From an uncultured Caulobacterales bacterium (lineage in GTDB: Bacteria > Pseudomonadota > Alphaproteobacteria > Caulobacterales > Maricaulaceae): DNA of 64,000 nt. The notes below the pieces were generated by a model. That model was not told where the DNA came from, made no database searches, and saw only the letters and a program-made list of their open reading frames with translations. This document shows positions 1 to 9,177 of this stretch, one piece after another. The stretch's first letter is position 1. Each line of letters starts with the position of its first letter. The position numbers and the translations under genes are program-made. The stretch lies in contig CALFUN010000017.1 in NCBI GenBank assembly GCA_937929915.1, positions 1-64,000 on the forward strand, read 5' to 3'.

Positions 1-130
1 TTCAGTGGGCTTTGTTGGTTGCTGTGGTTAGTTATTTTTTAGGGAAAGTATTTTCATATTTTTATTTAACATCTAGAAGGTAATAACTAACCTCATTTTG
101 GATTTTTCTACACTCTATCAAAGTAAATAA

Positions 131-559
131 TAGGGCGCGGCTAGCGAGCTATATCACTACCACGCCGGCAATTACGACCCGTCCACAGGCAGGTTCATCC
201 AAGACGACCCGATAGGGTTCGCGGCGGGGGATTTGAATCTACAGTGATATGTGGGGAATAATCCGCTTGACTATACGGACCCGAATGGGTTGTTTCAAGG
301 TAATTCAAACAATTTTAAACCGAAAGTGCGAGGTGGTACCGAACATGCTGCCTTGGCAGGTACCAGCTTAACGGCCAGTGGAGGAATAGCCGCTGTAGGC
401 TGCTCAGTTTCCGCACAATTTACAGGCCTTGCCAGTCTCATTGCCGGCACTGGTGCCGGTCGTGAGTTTAAAGGATTTGAACGTACAGGGAGAACTTGTT
501 CGAAAGTAAGAGCAGTTAGCACAAATGCACCATATTCGCACTTTGGCTATGTTATATAA
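131..559 (+). pseudogene. RHS repeat-associated core fragment, disrupted
   Basis: The frame ending at 557-559 encodes the classic end of an RHS/YD-repeat core: YHYHAGNYDPSTGRF, then IQDDPIGFAAGDLNL, then NNPLDYTDPNGLF. The core is broken by a TGA at 245-247, where family members usually read NLYRYVGNNP, and a TAG at 131-133 closes the frame upstream. The roughly 85 residues after the core (551 side of the frame) are the variable tip, which in RHS proteins is often a toxin; this tip is short, rich in Gly and Ala, and I do not recognise it. No start codon or RHS body is present, so this is a relic of a polymorphic toxin gene, not a working gene. A GTG at 251 would open a 102-residue frame but has no clear ribosome site. 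Confidence 0.75.
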
Positions 560-602
560 AATAGAGTAAATGCGTTGGAAGATGGTGGTTAAGGTACTAA
601 GA

Positions 603-619
603 GGTTAATATTATTAACC
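603..619. repeat. Short inverted repeat 3' of tRNA-Phe
   Basis: GGTTAATA (603-610) and TATTAACC (612-619) form a dyad with one central base. It lies 27 bases beyond the 3' end of the tRNA-Phe. No T-run follows on either strand, so it is not a standard terminator; its role is unknown. Confidence 0.35.
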
Positions 620-646
620 AAAGCAAGTGAAGTAGTAGAAAAGAAA

Positions 647-722
647 TGGTGCCCGAACCTGGATTTGAACCAGGGACACACGGATTTTCAATCCGTTGCT
701 CTACCAACTGAGCTATTCGGGC
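647..722 (-). tRNA. tRNA-Phe (GAA)
   Basis: The complement reads 5'-GCCCGAATAGCTCAG, with a D-arm AGCTCAGTTGGTAGAGC, an anticodon stem around the loop TTGAAAA (anticodon GAA), the T-arm GGTTCAAATCC and the acceptor strand TTCGGGC followed by discriminator A and an encoded CCA (647-649). The acceptor strands pair fully. It is a normal 76-nt tRNA. It sits directly beside the RHS relic, and tRNA genes are common landing sites for mobile DNA. Confidence 0.97.
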
Positions 723-860
723 ATGCTGTTAAGCGTGGCGGCTTATAGGCAAGCATCGGGCGTCTGTCCACTAGCTTTCTGCTTGAAACCTTGAAAAAAA
801 TTACGCTTTATCGGCAGGGCATAAAAATAATACAGATTGGCGTTATGTTTTCTTTGCTTT

Positions 861-875
861 TGCGACTAATTCGCA
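861..875 (+). promoter_or_regulatory. Fur-like operator upstream of feoA
   Basis: TGCGACTAATTCGCA is a 7-1-7 inverted repeat (six of seven arm positions match) with the general shape of a Fur box. It ends 14 bases before the proposed feoA ATG, where a bound repressor would block transcription. Its presence inside the longer reading frame that opens at 791 argues for the ATG at 890. Fur control of feoAB is well known in other bacteria; binding here is inferred. Confidence 0.5.
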
Positions 876-889
876 TTACGAGAGCGCTC

Positions 890-1159
890 ATGACCCAAAC
901 CTATATATCCAATGTAATCAATTTAAGCACATTACCTAAGGATAAAATGGCTGTAATTACAGGGTTTTCTATACAAAACCAAAGCCTTGAAACCCGTCTT
1001 CGTGAAATTGGGTTTGCTGAAGGCGACCATGTAACCGTGAAGCATAAAGGATTATTTGGCGGCAATCCTATATCCGTTAGCCTCAATGGGGCTTTAATCG
1101 CGCTGCGCAAACAAGATGCTCTTGCGATATTGGTACGCGAAATGGAGTCAAAAACGTGA
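890..1159 (+). CDS. feoA: Ferrous iron transport protein A
   Basis: An 89-residue protein of the FeoA SH3-like family, a small cytoplasmic partner of the iron transporter FeoB. The fold is recognised from the pattern INLSTLPKDKMAVITGF followed by LETRLREIGFAEGD and the end LIALRKQDALAILV, which match the typical FeoA start and the final beta strand. Length fits the family (75-90 residues). I chose the ATG at 890, preceded by GAGAG at 880-884, instead of the TTG at 791, because the longer form would add an atypical N-terminus and would swallow the Fur-like box. The stop overlaps the feoB start (GTGA), so the two are translationally coupled. Confidence 0.85.
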   Translation: MTQTYISNVINLSTLPKDKMAVITGFSIQNQSLETRLREIGFAEGDHVTVKHKGLFGGNPISVSLNGALIALRKQDALAILVREMESKT

Positions 1160-3030
1160 GTGATACAGATATAGACACCGCCTCGCATAGCGAATCAATA
1201 TCGGCATTACGCTTGGCTTTATTAGGCGCGCCAAATTGCGGTAAAACATCTATGTTTAACGCATTGACAGGCGGGCGGGCAAAAGTGGCTAATTATCCGG
1301 GCGTGACGGTAGAATATCGTAAGGGAAAATTTGATTTACCAAATGGGCAGGAGGTTGAACTGCTTGACTTACCTGGTGTCTACGGAGATTGCGGGCATAG
1401 TATGGATGAGCGTGTGGCGATTGATGCTGTACGCGGGAACCTTGATGGTGAGCGCCGTCCAGATGCCATTTTGTTCATGATGGACGCCTCTCATATCGAA
1501 ACCCATTTGCATAATGTGCTACAAGCCAAGAATTATGGTCTACCCATCATCCTTGTCTTGAATATGATGGATATGGCCGCTCGTGATGGCCTGGAAATTG
1601 ACACGGTTAAATTATCTAGCGCGCTTGGCATACATGTTATCACTAGTGTTGCCGTACGCGCATCTGGGCGCGCCCATTTGCTTGAATATCTACAAAAATG
1701 GAGCAAGCAGGTTCTATCAGGCACAGCCAAACCGCCAATGGGAGAAGCCGAGACATTAAAAGACATCCAAGCCAAGGCACGCTTGATAACAGGGCAGTCA
1801 GTAAGCCGTATTGCCCAAGCCGAAACCCTGACGAACCGTATTGATAAAATCGTGCTACATCCTGTCATAGGTTTGTTGCTTTTATTTACGATTTTATTCG
1901 TGATGTTCCAAGCTGTCTATGCGTGGTCAGCCCCAGCCATTGACGCGATTGAAGGCGGCTTTGCTGTTATCGCAAATGGTGTTGGGACTCTTTTACCAGA
2001 TGGTTGGATAAAATCACTTGTAACGGATGGTGTTATTACGGGCGTTGGAGCCGTCTTAGTGTTCTTGCCGCAAATCATTATCCTATTTGCCTTTATCTTG
2101 CTGCTCGAAGCTTCGGGCTATATGGCCCGCGCAGCTTTTCTTGTGGATACGCTTATGGCGAAAATAGGCTTAAATGGCCGCGCCTTTATTCCGCTGCTCT
2201 CTAGTTTTGCTTGCGCCATTCCGGGCGTAATGGCGGCGCGTACGATTGAAAATGAGCGCGATAGGCTCACGACAATCCTCATTTCGCCGCTCATGACATG
2301 TTCGGCGCGATGGCCTGTTTATTTTCTGATTATCGGAGCCTTTATTCCAGACGGCCGAGTTGGCATTTTTAACCAAAAAGGTTTGGTGGCTTTTGGGCTT
2401 GTTATGGCAGGGGTTCTTGTTGCGATGATAATGGCGACAATATTCAAACGTACTTTGACACGCGGCGAAGCGACGGGCCTCTTGATAGAATTGCCGAGTT
2501 ATAAAATGCCCGTATTGAAAGACTATCTACGCGGATTATGGGATCGCGGCATGATTTTCATTAATAGAGCCGGGCGGATTATCCTGCCTGCTTCGGTTAT
2601 CATATGGTTTCTGGCGAGCTACCCCGCGCGGGCCACGACCATTGCAGCAACATATGCAGGCAAGGTCGGCAGCCTTATTGAACCCGTTTTAAAACCTATC
2701 GGGTTTAATCTAGAAATCGCAATTTCCTTAATTCCTGCTATGGCAGCGCGCGAAGTTGCGGTCAGTTCATTGGCGACAATTTACGCGGTCAAAGAGGCCA
2801 ATATTGATCAACAATTAGGGAGTCTGATTTCAAGTCAATGGTCACTGCCAACAGCTCTGGCATTTTTGGCATGGTTTGTCTTTGCCCCGCAATGCTTATC
2901 GACATTTGCGATTATTCGGAAAGAAACGAATAGTTGGAAATGGCCATTTTTTGCATTTGGCTATTTATTTGTTTTAGCATATGCCGCCGCGGGGTTAACT
3001 TACCATATCGCGCGCGCATTTGGGCTTTAA
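1156..3030 (+). CDS. feoB: Ferrous iron transporter B (GTPase-permease)
   Basis: A 624-residue inner-membrane Fe(II) transporter. The N-terminal G domain shows G1 GAPNCGKTS (about residues 25-33), G3 DLPGVYG, and G4 NMMD, followed by a helical linker, then a hydrophobic half of about eight membrane segments beginning near residue 235. The transport core motifs are visible as FIPLLSSFACAIPGVMAAR and the related IPAMAAREVAVSS, the two Gate-type repeats of FeoB. The GTG start overlaps the feoA stop. Length is that of compact FeoB proteins lacking the long C-terminal FeoC-like tail, and no feoC follows. Expression is probably iron-repressed through the box at 861-875. Confidence 0.97.
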   Translation: MSDTDIDTASHSESISALRLALLGAPNCGKTSMFNALTGGRAKVANYPGVTVEYRKGKFDLPNGQEVELLDLPGVYGDCGHSMDERVAIDAVRGNLDGERRPDAILFMMDASHIETHLHNVLQAKNYGLPIILVLNMMDMAARDGLEIDTVKLSSALGIHVITSVAVRASGRAHLLEYLQKWSKQVLSGTAKPPMGEAETLKDIQAKARLITGQSVSRIAQAETLTNRIDKIVLHPVIGLLLLFTILFVMFQAVYAWSAPAIDAIEGGFAVIANGVGTLLPDGWIKSLVTDGVITGVGAVLVFLPQIIILFAFILLLEASGYMARAAFLVDTLMAKIGLNGRAFIPLLSSFACAIPGVMAARTIENERDRLTTILISPLMTCSARWPVYFLIIGAFIPDGRVGIFNQKGLVAFGLVMAGVLVAMIMATIFKRTLTRGEATGLLIELPSYKMPVLKDYLRGLWDRGMIFINRAGRIILPASVIIWFLASYPARATTIAATYAGKVGSLIEPVLKPIGFNLEIAISLIPAMAAREVAVSSLATIYAVKEANIDQQLGSLISSQWSLPTALAFLAWFVFAPQCLSTFAIIRKETNSWKWPFFAFGYLFVLAYAAAGLTYHIARAFGL

Positions 3031-3163
3031 TTGATAAAGACGGCTCATCCACATTTAGCACAAGCTTGCCCCTAGATTTGACTGCGCTGCCATGCCATTT
3101 ACTTGGCAAAATGATTCAGGCGGAAAAGATCATATAAGCCCCGCTTTTTCACAGGTGAATAAC

Positions 3164-5158
3164 ATGACGGAACTTTCTAAATCAGAACGCGAACATCGCG
3201 ATATGTCAAATGCGATTGTCGCGTTATCTATGGACGCGGTACAAAAGGCCAATTCAGGGCACCCCGGCATGCCGATGGGTATGGCCGATGCAGCGACAGT
3301 TCTCTTTAGCAAATTTCTAAAATTTAACCCCAAAGACCCTAACTGGGCTGACCGTGACCGTTTTATTTTATCGGCAGGTCATGGGTCTATGCTGATTTAT
3401 TCGCTTCTGCATTTGACAGGCTATAAAGCGGTTACAATGGAGCAGATTAAAAACTTTCGCCAACTTGGCTCTATCACGGCGGGTCATCCAGAATATGGCC
3501 ATGTACCAGGCGTTGAGACAACAACAGGCCCGCTTGGGCAAGGCATTGCCAATGCTGTTGGGTTTGCACTGGCAGAGCGCCATATGAATGCGCGTTACGG
3601 AGATGACCTTGTCGACCACAAAACCTACGTTATCGCGGGTGATGGCTGTCTGATGGAGGGTATTTCTCAAGAAGCGATTTCCATGGCGGGGCATTTGAAG
3701 CTCAATAAGTTGATTGTGCTTTGGGATGATAACAGCATCACCATTGATGGCTCCGTTGATATTTCCGATAGCACCGATCAACATGCCCGCTTCAAAGCCG
3801 TAGGCTGGAACACAATTCAAGTTGATGGGCATGACCCGCGCAAAGTCGCAAATGCCCTGCGTAAGGCCCATAAATCTGACAAGCCAACCTTGATTGCGTG
3901 TAAAACAATTATCGGTAAAGGCGCCCCGACAAAGTCGGGAACATCAAAAGTTCACGGCGCGCCATTGGGTGATGAAGAAATTGCTGGCGTGCGCAAAGCT
4001 TTAGGGTGGAATCACGGCCCATTTGAAGTGCCTGATGATGTGTATAAATTATGGGCGCGCTGCGGGCGTAAAGGCCGTTCGGTGCAAAAGGCTTGGAAGG
4101 CGCGCTTGTCCAATAACCCGTTGGGCGCAGATTTCACCCGGGCTATGAACGGTGAATTAAACGCAGGCTGGCAAGACGCCATGCAGGCCTATAAAGATGA
4201 ATTAGCGGCTAGCCAGCCAACATTGGCAACTCGGGCTTCATCCGGGAAGGCACTCAAAGTTCTGACAGAAAATCTTTCTGATATGATGTCTGGCTCTGCT
4301 GATCTAGAAGGGTCAAATAAAACCCGAACACCTGCGACAGCCTCTGAAATTCAAGCGGGTAATTATGGCGGACGTTATATCAATTATGGTATTCGCGAGC
4401 ATGGCATGGCCGCCGCGATGAACGGAATGGCTTTGCATGGCGGAATTATTCCTTATTCAGGTACATTCCTTGTTTTTGCAGATTATTGCCGTCCGTCCAT
4501 TCGCCTGGCTGCACTTATGAAAACACGTTCTATTTTTGTCATGACCCATGATTCTATTGGTGTGGGCGAAGACGGGCCAACTCATCAACCCGTTGAACAT
4601 ATCGCCAGTTTGCGGGTTATTCCTGATTTGCACACTTACCGCCCTGCTGATGCGCTTGAAACGGCGGAGTGCTGGGAACTGGCTGTGCAGCGTAAAGACG
4701 GCCCGTCCGTTATGGCTCTAACACGCCAAAGCGTACCGGCTGTGCGTGATAATGCGGCGAAGAATATGTCAAAACGCGGGGCTTATGTGCTGCGCGCAGG
4801 TAAGGGCGCTGACCAAATTGTTCTTATGGCATCTGGCTCCGAAGTGCATTTGGCTGTAGAGGCGCATGAACAGCTCGCGGCAATCGGCATTTCTGCACGG
4901 GTTGTCTCTGTGCCATGTCTTGATATTTTCTTAGAGCAAGATGACAAATATATTCGGTCGGTGACAGGGCAGGACTTACCTAAAATCGTTATTGAAGCCG
5001 GGGTTCGCCAAGGTTGGGGGACGCTCATAAACCGTGAGGATGATTTTATTGGCATGAGCAGTTTTGGAGCCTCTGCACCGGGTCAGGATTTATTCAAACA
5101 TTTTGGTATTACAAGCGAAGCGATTGTGGCCGCTGCGAAAACGCGTTTGGGGCAATAA
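3164..5158 (+). CDS. tkt: Transketolase
   Basis: A 664-residue thiamine-diphosphate enzyme that transfers two-carbon ketol units in the non-oxidative pentose phosphate pathway. Visible hallmarks are ANSGHPGMPMG near the N-terminus, TTGPLGQG, the TPP motif starting GDGCLMEGISQEAIS and ending DDN about 30 residues later, the pyrimidine-domain GIREHGMAAAMNG, and GVGEDGPTHQPVEH. I chose the ATG at 3164 because AGGTGA at 3152-3157 is well placed and the protein then starts just before the conserved domain; the frame is open to 3092 but that extension looks non-coding. The next gene starts two bases after the stop. Confidence 0.97.
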   Translation: MTELSKSEREHRDMSNAIVALSMDAVQKANSGHPGMPMGMADAATVLFSKFLKFNPKDPNWADRDRFILSAGHGSMLIYSLLHLTGYKAVTMEQIKNFRQLGSITAGHPEYGHVPGVETTTGPLGQGIANAVGFALAERHMNARYGDDLVDHKTYVIAGDGCLMEGISQEAISMAGHLKLNKLIVLWDDNSITIDGSVDISDSTDQHARFKAVGWNTIQVDGHDPRKVANALRKAHKSDKPTLIACKTIIGKGAPTKSGTSKVHGAPLGDEEIAGVRKALGWNHGPFEVPDDVYKLWARCGRKGRSVQKAWKARLSNNPLGADFTRAMNGELNAGWQDAMQAYKDELAASQPTLATRASSGKALKVLTENLSDMMSGSADLEGSNKTRTPATASEIQAGNYGGRYINYGIREHGMAAAMNGMALHGGIIPYSGTFLVFADYCRPSIRLAALMKTRSIFVMTHDSIGVGEDGPTHQPVEHIASLRVIPDLHTYRPADALETAECWELAVQRKDGPSVMALTRQSVPAVRDNAAKNMSKRGAYVLRAGKGADQIVLMASGSEVHLAVEAHEQLAAIGISARVVSVPCLDIFLEQDDKYIRSVTGQDLPKIVIEAGVRQGWGTLINREDDFIGMSSFGASAPGQDLFKHFGITSEAIVAAAKTRLGQ

Positions 5159-5160
5159 TT

Positions 5161-5595
5161 ATGAAAGCGCTTCCTGGAGACGTATTTGTTGCGGCACAGG
5201 TCTTGCCGGCGCAATTACAAGCTCTAGCAGAGCAGGGCGTTATGAGCTTCATTAATAACCGCCCAGATATGGAAGCCCCTTTACAACCACTTTCAGAGGA
5301 GATGGAAAAAGCCGCGCAAAATATTGGCGTTGATTACCATCATATCCCAATGGCAGGCGGATTAAGTGAAGGTCTTATTAAGGCCACACGCATAGCTTAC
5401 ACAAATTTACCACGGCCTATTGTAGCCTTTTGCGCGAGCGGGACACGTTCAGTTGCGCTCTGGTGTTTTGCTCATGTCGATAGCTTAGGCGTAGATGAGG
5501 TTTTAGACGCCGCCGCGCAGGCTGGTTATAGCCTAGAACAGCTCCGCGGGCCATTAACGGCGTTTTTAGAAACCCAAGGCACGGGCCAAGCATGA
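5161..5595 (+). CDS. TIGR01244/DUF442-type sulfur transferase (Blh phosphatase-like domain)
   Basis: A 144-residue cytoplasmic protein. The order VFVAAQVLPAQLQALAEQG, then FINNRPDMEAP, then YHHIPMAGG, then FCASGTRS fits the small stand-alone DUF442 (Blh) family annotated as sulfur transferase TIGR01244. The loop CASGTR is a cysteine followed by a G-x-R turn, as in rhodanese and phosphatase active loops, and is probably catalytic. The substrate is unknown; relatives occur near sulfide-metabolism genes, but here it is packed between tkt (2-base gap) and a membrane methyltransferase (ATGA overlap), which points only to shared transcription. Family confidence is good, reaction unproven. Confidence 0.75.
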   Translation: MKALPGDVFVAAQVLPAQLQALAEQGVMSFINNRPDMEAPLQPLSEEMEKAAQNIGVDYHHIPMAGGLSEGLIKATRIAYTNLPRPIVAFCASGTRSVALWCFAHVDSLGVDEVLDAAAQAGYSLEQLRGPLTAFLETQGTGQA

Positions 5596-6044
5596 GACCG
5601 CGCATTGCGCCGCCATTGCTCTTGCTTCTCGCGCTATTTGCGATTTATGGTATATCGCGGGTCAATCCCGTTCAGAGCTTAAAATTTACTACAAATAATC
5701 TCACGGCCTATATTTTTGTAGGGGCCGCTTTTATCATCATGCTTTGGGCTATTCTTGCGTTTAAAATGGCCCGCACAACTGTTGATCCAATACATCCAGA
5801 TCGCGCCAGCACACTTGTCACGACAGGGCCATTTCGGTTGTCTAGGAACCCAATGTATTTGGCCATGGTGTTTCTTCTATTTGCAGGCTTGAATAAATTT
5901 GGTGATTTTTTGGGCGTGCCTATATTTTTGATTTTCTTGATCTATATGGACCGAGTGCAAATCGGAGCCGAAGAGGCGGCAATGCGCCGCAAATTTGGTG
6001 AGCTATATTCGCAATATTGTAAATCTGTGCGCCGCTGGATTTAA
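5592..6044 (+). CDS. Isoprenylcysteine carboxyl methyltransferase (ICMT) family membrane protein
   Basis: A 150-residue integral membrane protein with about four hydrophobic segments. The conserved catalytic C-terminal half of the ICMT/PEMT superfamily is visible: GPFRLSRNPMYLAM (SAM and substrate region), then a hydrophobic stretch, then EEAAMRRKFGELYSQYCKSVRRW, whose E-E and Y-x-x-Y pattern is typical. Bacterial members methylate unknown lipids or small molecules, since bacteria lack prenylated CaaX proteins. The start overlaps the previous stop as ATGA. It is the last gene before a 57-base gap ahead of the SulP transporter. Confidence 0.8.
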   Translation: MRPRIAPPLLLLLALFAIYGISRVNPVQSLKFTTNNLTAYIFVGAAFIIMLWAILAFKMARTTVDPIHPDRASTLVTTGPFRLSRNPMYLAMVFLLFAGLNKFGDFLGVPIFLIFLIYMDRVQIGAEEAAMRRKFGELYSQYCKSVRRWI

Positions 6045-6101
6045 TATCAAATTTCCCTCTTAATCTTGTAAAAATTCTATATTCCTGACATGTACGGGTA
6101 A

Positions 6102-7874
6102 ATGAGCGAGTCCAGTCCAAATATGCCTGCGCGTCTTGCAGCCCGATTGTCGAGTCAATGGGATTGGATGCGCGGCTATTCAAGCCAAGTCTTTTCCGAT
6201 GACTTACTGGCTGCCATTGTTGTGACAATCCTATTAGTTCCGCAATCTTTGGCCTATGCACTGCTAGCAGGATTACCCCCTCAGGTCGGAATATATGTCT
6301 CCATTTTTCCGCTGGTCGCTTATGCTTTGCTTGGCTCATCACGGTTTGTAAATGTTGGCCCAACAGCGGTGATTTCGCTCATGACGGCAGCAAGTATCGC
6401 GGCGCTACCAGAAGATATGCGCCTGATTAGCGCAGCAGCCCTAGCCTTTATGGTTGGCCTTATGCTGATAATTGCGGGACTGCTCAAAGCAGGGTCTATT
6501 ATGAATTTCATATCCCGTCCTGTTGTGTCGGCTTATATCACAGGGGCCGCCTTATTGATTATCATCAGCCAGCTTAAACATATTTTGGGCGTCAATGCGG
6601 ATGGCACAACAGCGATAGAGCTTGTTCGTTCATTAGTGGCAAATTTAAAGACCGTAAAACCGCTTGCGCTCATTACGGGGAGTGTTGCAATTATTTTATT
6701 CTGGTTTGTCCGTAAAATCTTACCTTTTTTACTTGTGAAGGCTGGGATGAAAAGCCGCCGCGCGAAGCTTTTAAGCCGTATGGCACCGATTATCATTATT
6801 GCTGGATTTGTCCTCATTAGTGCCGTTTTAGCATGGGGGAGCCAGTATGACCTGCGCGTCGTTGGTCTTATACCCGCAGGCTTACCGCCTTTATCCTTTC
6901 CAATGATGCAGCAAGGTGATTTTGAAATTTTATTTATTCCAGCTATTGTGATTGCCATTGTGGCTTTCGTGGATAGCACATCCACAGCGCAAGAGCTGGC
7001 ATCACGCACGCGCGGACGCATTGATGCGAATAAAGAGCTTCTCGGGCTTGGCGCATCTAATTTGGTCGCAGGCTTTACGGGCGGTTATCCGATTAACGGG
7101 TCTATGTCGCGCTCTGCTGTCAATTTTTCGGCAGGGGGTAAAACGCCCGTTGTGAGTTTGATTGTAGCGGGCTTTATGGCTTTATCGGCTGTATTTCTTA
7201 CGCCAATCCTGCAAAGCTTGCCTTTATCCGTTTTAGCCGCGCTTATTATCGTGGCTTGTTTTAGCTTGTTGGACTTTAAAGCGCTTTGGAAAACATGGGT
7301 TTATAGCCGCGCAGATGGTAGCACAGCATTGGCTACATTTTTCGCTGTGCTTTTATTAGGCGTGCAATGGGGCGTGTTAATAGGGGTTGTCTTGGCCATG
7401 GGGTTGCACATCAAATCAACACTAAAACCACATATGGCGCTTGTTGGACGTTTCCCAGGTACAGAGCATTATCGCGATGCTGAAAAATTTGTTGTCGAAA
7501 CAAATGATGAAGTCAAAACATTGCGAATTGATGAGAGCCTTTATTATGCCAATGCACGCTATTTGGAAGATAAAGTTGCCCGCATTGTTGCTGAAAGTCC
7601 TAAAATGCACGATTTGATATTAATGTGCACAGCGGTCAATCATATTGATGCGAGTGCCTTATCCAGTTTAGCGGCTATCAATAAGCGTCTTAATACCGCT
7701 GGAATAAAACTACATTTTTCAGATATGCAAAGCCGCGTGCGTGAGCGTTTATTCCGCTCAGATTTCCTAGACAAATTGACGGGAGAGATATTTATGTCTC
7801 AGCATGAGGCTGTTTTGACTTTGCAACCAGAACCTAATTGGGCGGAATATTCTGATCATATAGATATTCATTGA
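6102..7874 (+). CDS. SulP-family anion transporter with STAS domain
   Basis: A 590-residue inner-membrane transporter. The SLC26/SulP start is clear: DDLLAAIVVTILLVPQSLAYALLAGLPPQ, followed by VGPTAVISLMTA, the internal repeat motif and ASRTRGRIDANKELLGLGASN before GGYPINGSMSRSAVN. About 10-14 membrane segments cover residues 35-430. The soluble STAS domain takes the last 130 residues, with LMCTAVNHIDASALSSL as its usual nucleotide-binding-like loop. Substrate could be sulfate, bicarbonate or another anion; nothing in the neighbourhood decides. It stands between two unrelated genes with 57- and 98-base gaps, so may have its own promoter. Confidence 0.9.
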   Translation: MSESSPNMPARLAARLSSQWDWMRGYSSQVFSDDLLAAIVVTILLVPQSLAYALLAGLPPQVGIYVSIFPLVAYALLGSSRFVNVGPTAVISLMTAASIAALPEDMRLISAAALAFMVGLMLIIAGLLKAGSIMNFISRPVVSAYITGAALLIIISQLKHILGVNADGTTAIELVRSLVANLKTVKPLALITGSVAIILFWFVRKILPFLLVKAGMKSRRAKLLSRMAPIIIIAGFVLISAVLAWGSQYDLRVVGLIPAGLPPLSFPMMQQGDFEILFIPAIVIAIVAFVDSTSTAQELASRTRGRIDANKELLGLGASNLVAGFTGGYPINGSMSRSAVNFSAGGKTPVVSLIVAGFMALSAVFLTPILQSLPLSVLAALIIVACFSLLDFKALWKTWVYSRADGSTALATFFAVLLLGVQWGVLIGVVLAMGLHIKSTLKPHMALVGRFPGTEHYRDAEKFVVETNDEVKTLRIDESLYYANARYLEDKVARIVAESPKMHDLILMCTAVNHIDASALSSLAAINKRLNTAGIKLHFSDMQSRVRERLFRSDFLDKLTGEIFMSQHEAVLTLQPEPNWAEYSDHIDIH

Positions 7875-7972
7875 TTTTACTTTACTCACGCCCTGTTTTT
7901 CCGTTAACGTCATCAGGAAACAATGGTGAGCGGCGCAGAGTTTGCGACCTACCATAAAAAGTGAGACATACC

Positions 7973-9175
7973 ATGCCGGACGAAACGGAGTCCGGCTCTA
8001 TTGCCTCTGATGCACGTTCATCAGGTCAACGGAGACGGTCAAGACAGCGTAGGGGCAAAAAACGCTCGCGCTCTGATAATGTATATGCAGCCCTTGATTT
8101 GGGGACGAATAATTGCCGCCTGCTAATTGCACGAGGTAATGCCAATAATTTCAAGGTGATAGATAGTTATTCTCGTGTTGTTAAGCTTGGCAAAGGCTTG
8201 GAGTCTACGGGCCGTTTATCACAAGAGAGCATGGATGCCGCGGTTGATGCAATCACAATATGCGCGCGAAAAATCAAATCTAAAAAAGTCAAACGCTGGC
8301 GCTGCGTTGCCACAGAAGCCTGCCGTAAGGCTGGTAATGGGACCGAGTTTCTTGGCCGTGTGAAAGCGGAAAGCGGGTTAAGTCTAGAGATGATTTCTCC
8401 GCGTGTTGAATCCCGTCTGGCTGTAATGGGCTGTATTAATCTTGTAGACCCAACAAAGGATGTCGCCCTCGTTGTGGATATAGGCGGCGGGTCAACAGAA
8501 CTTAGCTGGGTCGATATTCGTAAAATACAAGATCCCAACGCGCAGTTTCGCGTACACCGTCCGCCCATTAGCGCATGGGCTTCGCTGCCGATTGGTGTCG
8601 TGACATTATCAGAAAGAATACCCGAACATGATGACCGCGAAACATGGTATGCAGACATGTGTAATCATGTGCGCGACATGATAGATCAGGCAGGATGTGC
8701 AACAAGATTCACAAAAGCCTTTGAGAATGGGCGCGGACATTTAATAGGAACGTCAGGTACAATCACATCGCTTGCAGGTATTCATTTGAAACTGCCATAT
8801 TATCAACGTGATAAGGTGGATGGCTTATGGCTGCGGTCTAAGGATGCTGTGGCTGTAGCCAAGCATATGGCAAGCCTGAGCCCAGAAAATCGGGCCAAAG
8901 AGCCTTGTATTGGCGAAGATCGCGCAAAATTACTTGTTGCAGGCTGCGCTATTACAGATGTTTTATGTGAAATGTGGCCATCCAAAATGATTAGGGTCGC
9001 CGATAGAGGTCTGCGCGAAGGTATCCTCATCGGATTAATGCAGGACCATAAAACAGCACCAAAACATCAGATGCCGACAGGTAAACCCAATCCGCCTACG
9101 CAGATTGAAACAACGGGCGCGCTAGATATATCTGCGCCTCAAGAGACTCTCAGCCCAACTGGAAATGATTTGTAA
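7973..9175 (+). CDS. Ppx/GppA exopolyphosphatase family protein
   Basis: A 400-residue cytoplasmic enzyme of the actin-like ATPase fold that removes phosphate from polyphosphate and/or converts pppGpp to ppGpp. The two phosphate loops are visible: ALDLGTNNCRLLIA near residue 40 and VVDIGGGSTELSW near residue 160, along with ATEACRKAGNG and GTSGTITSLAGI. It lacks the extra C-terminal HD-like domains of long Ppx forms. The first 35 residues carry a very basic stretch (RRRSRQRRGKKRSRS). ATG 7973 is preferred over GTG 7961, with GTGAG eight bases upstream. The stop is followed after two bases by rlmE, an arrangement common in Alphaproteobacteria. Confidence 0.88.
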   Translation: MPDETESGSIASDARSSGQRRRSRQRRGKKRSRSDNVYAALDLGTNNCRLLIARGNANNFKVIDSYSRVVKLGKGLESTGRLSQESMDAAVDAITICARKIKSKKVKRWRCVATEACRKAGNGTEFLGRVKAESGLSLEMISPRVESRLAVMGCINLVDPTKDVALVVDIGGGSTELSWVDIRKIQDPNAQFRVHRPPISAWASLPIGVVTLSERIPEHDDRETWYADMCNHVRDMIDQAGCATRFTKAFENGRGHLIGTSGTITSLAGIHLKLPYYQRDKVDGLWLRSKDAVAVAKHMASLSPENRAKEPCIGEDRAKLLVAGCAITDVLCEMWPSKMIRVADRGLREGILIGLMQDHKTAPKHQMPTGKPNPPTQIETTGALDISAPQETLSPTGNDL

Positions 9176-9177
9176 TC

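Noticed and set aside
791-889. N-terminal extension of FeoA from a TTG start
   Set aside because: It would add 33 hydrophobic residues foreign to FeoA and would cover the Fur-like operator; ATG 890 has a better ribosome site.
3092-3163. N-terminal extension of transketolase
   Set aside because: ATG 3164 has AGGTGA upstream and gives the normal transketolase length; the extension has no family counterpart.
3368-3871. Long antisense frame inside tkt (167 codons)
   Set aside because: It is a shadow of the transketolase reading frame with no family resemblance and no ribosome site; the same applies to other antisense frames over conserved genes.
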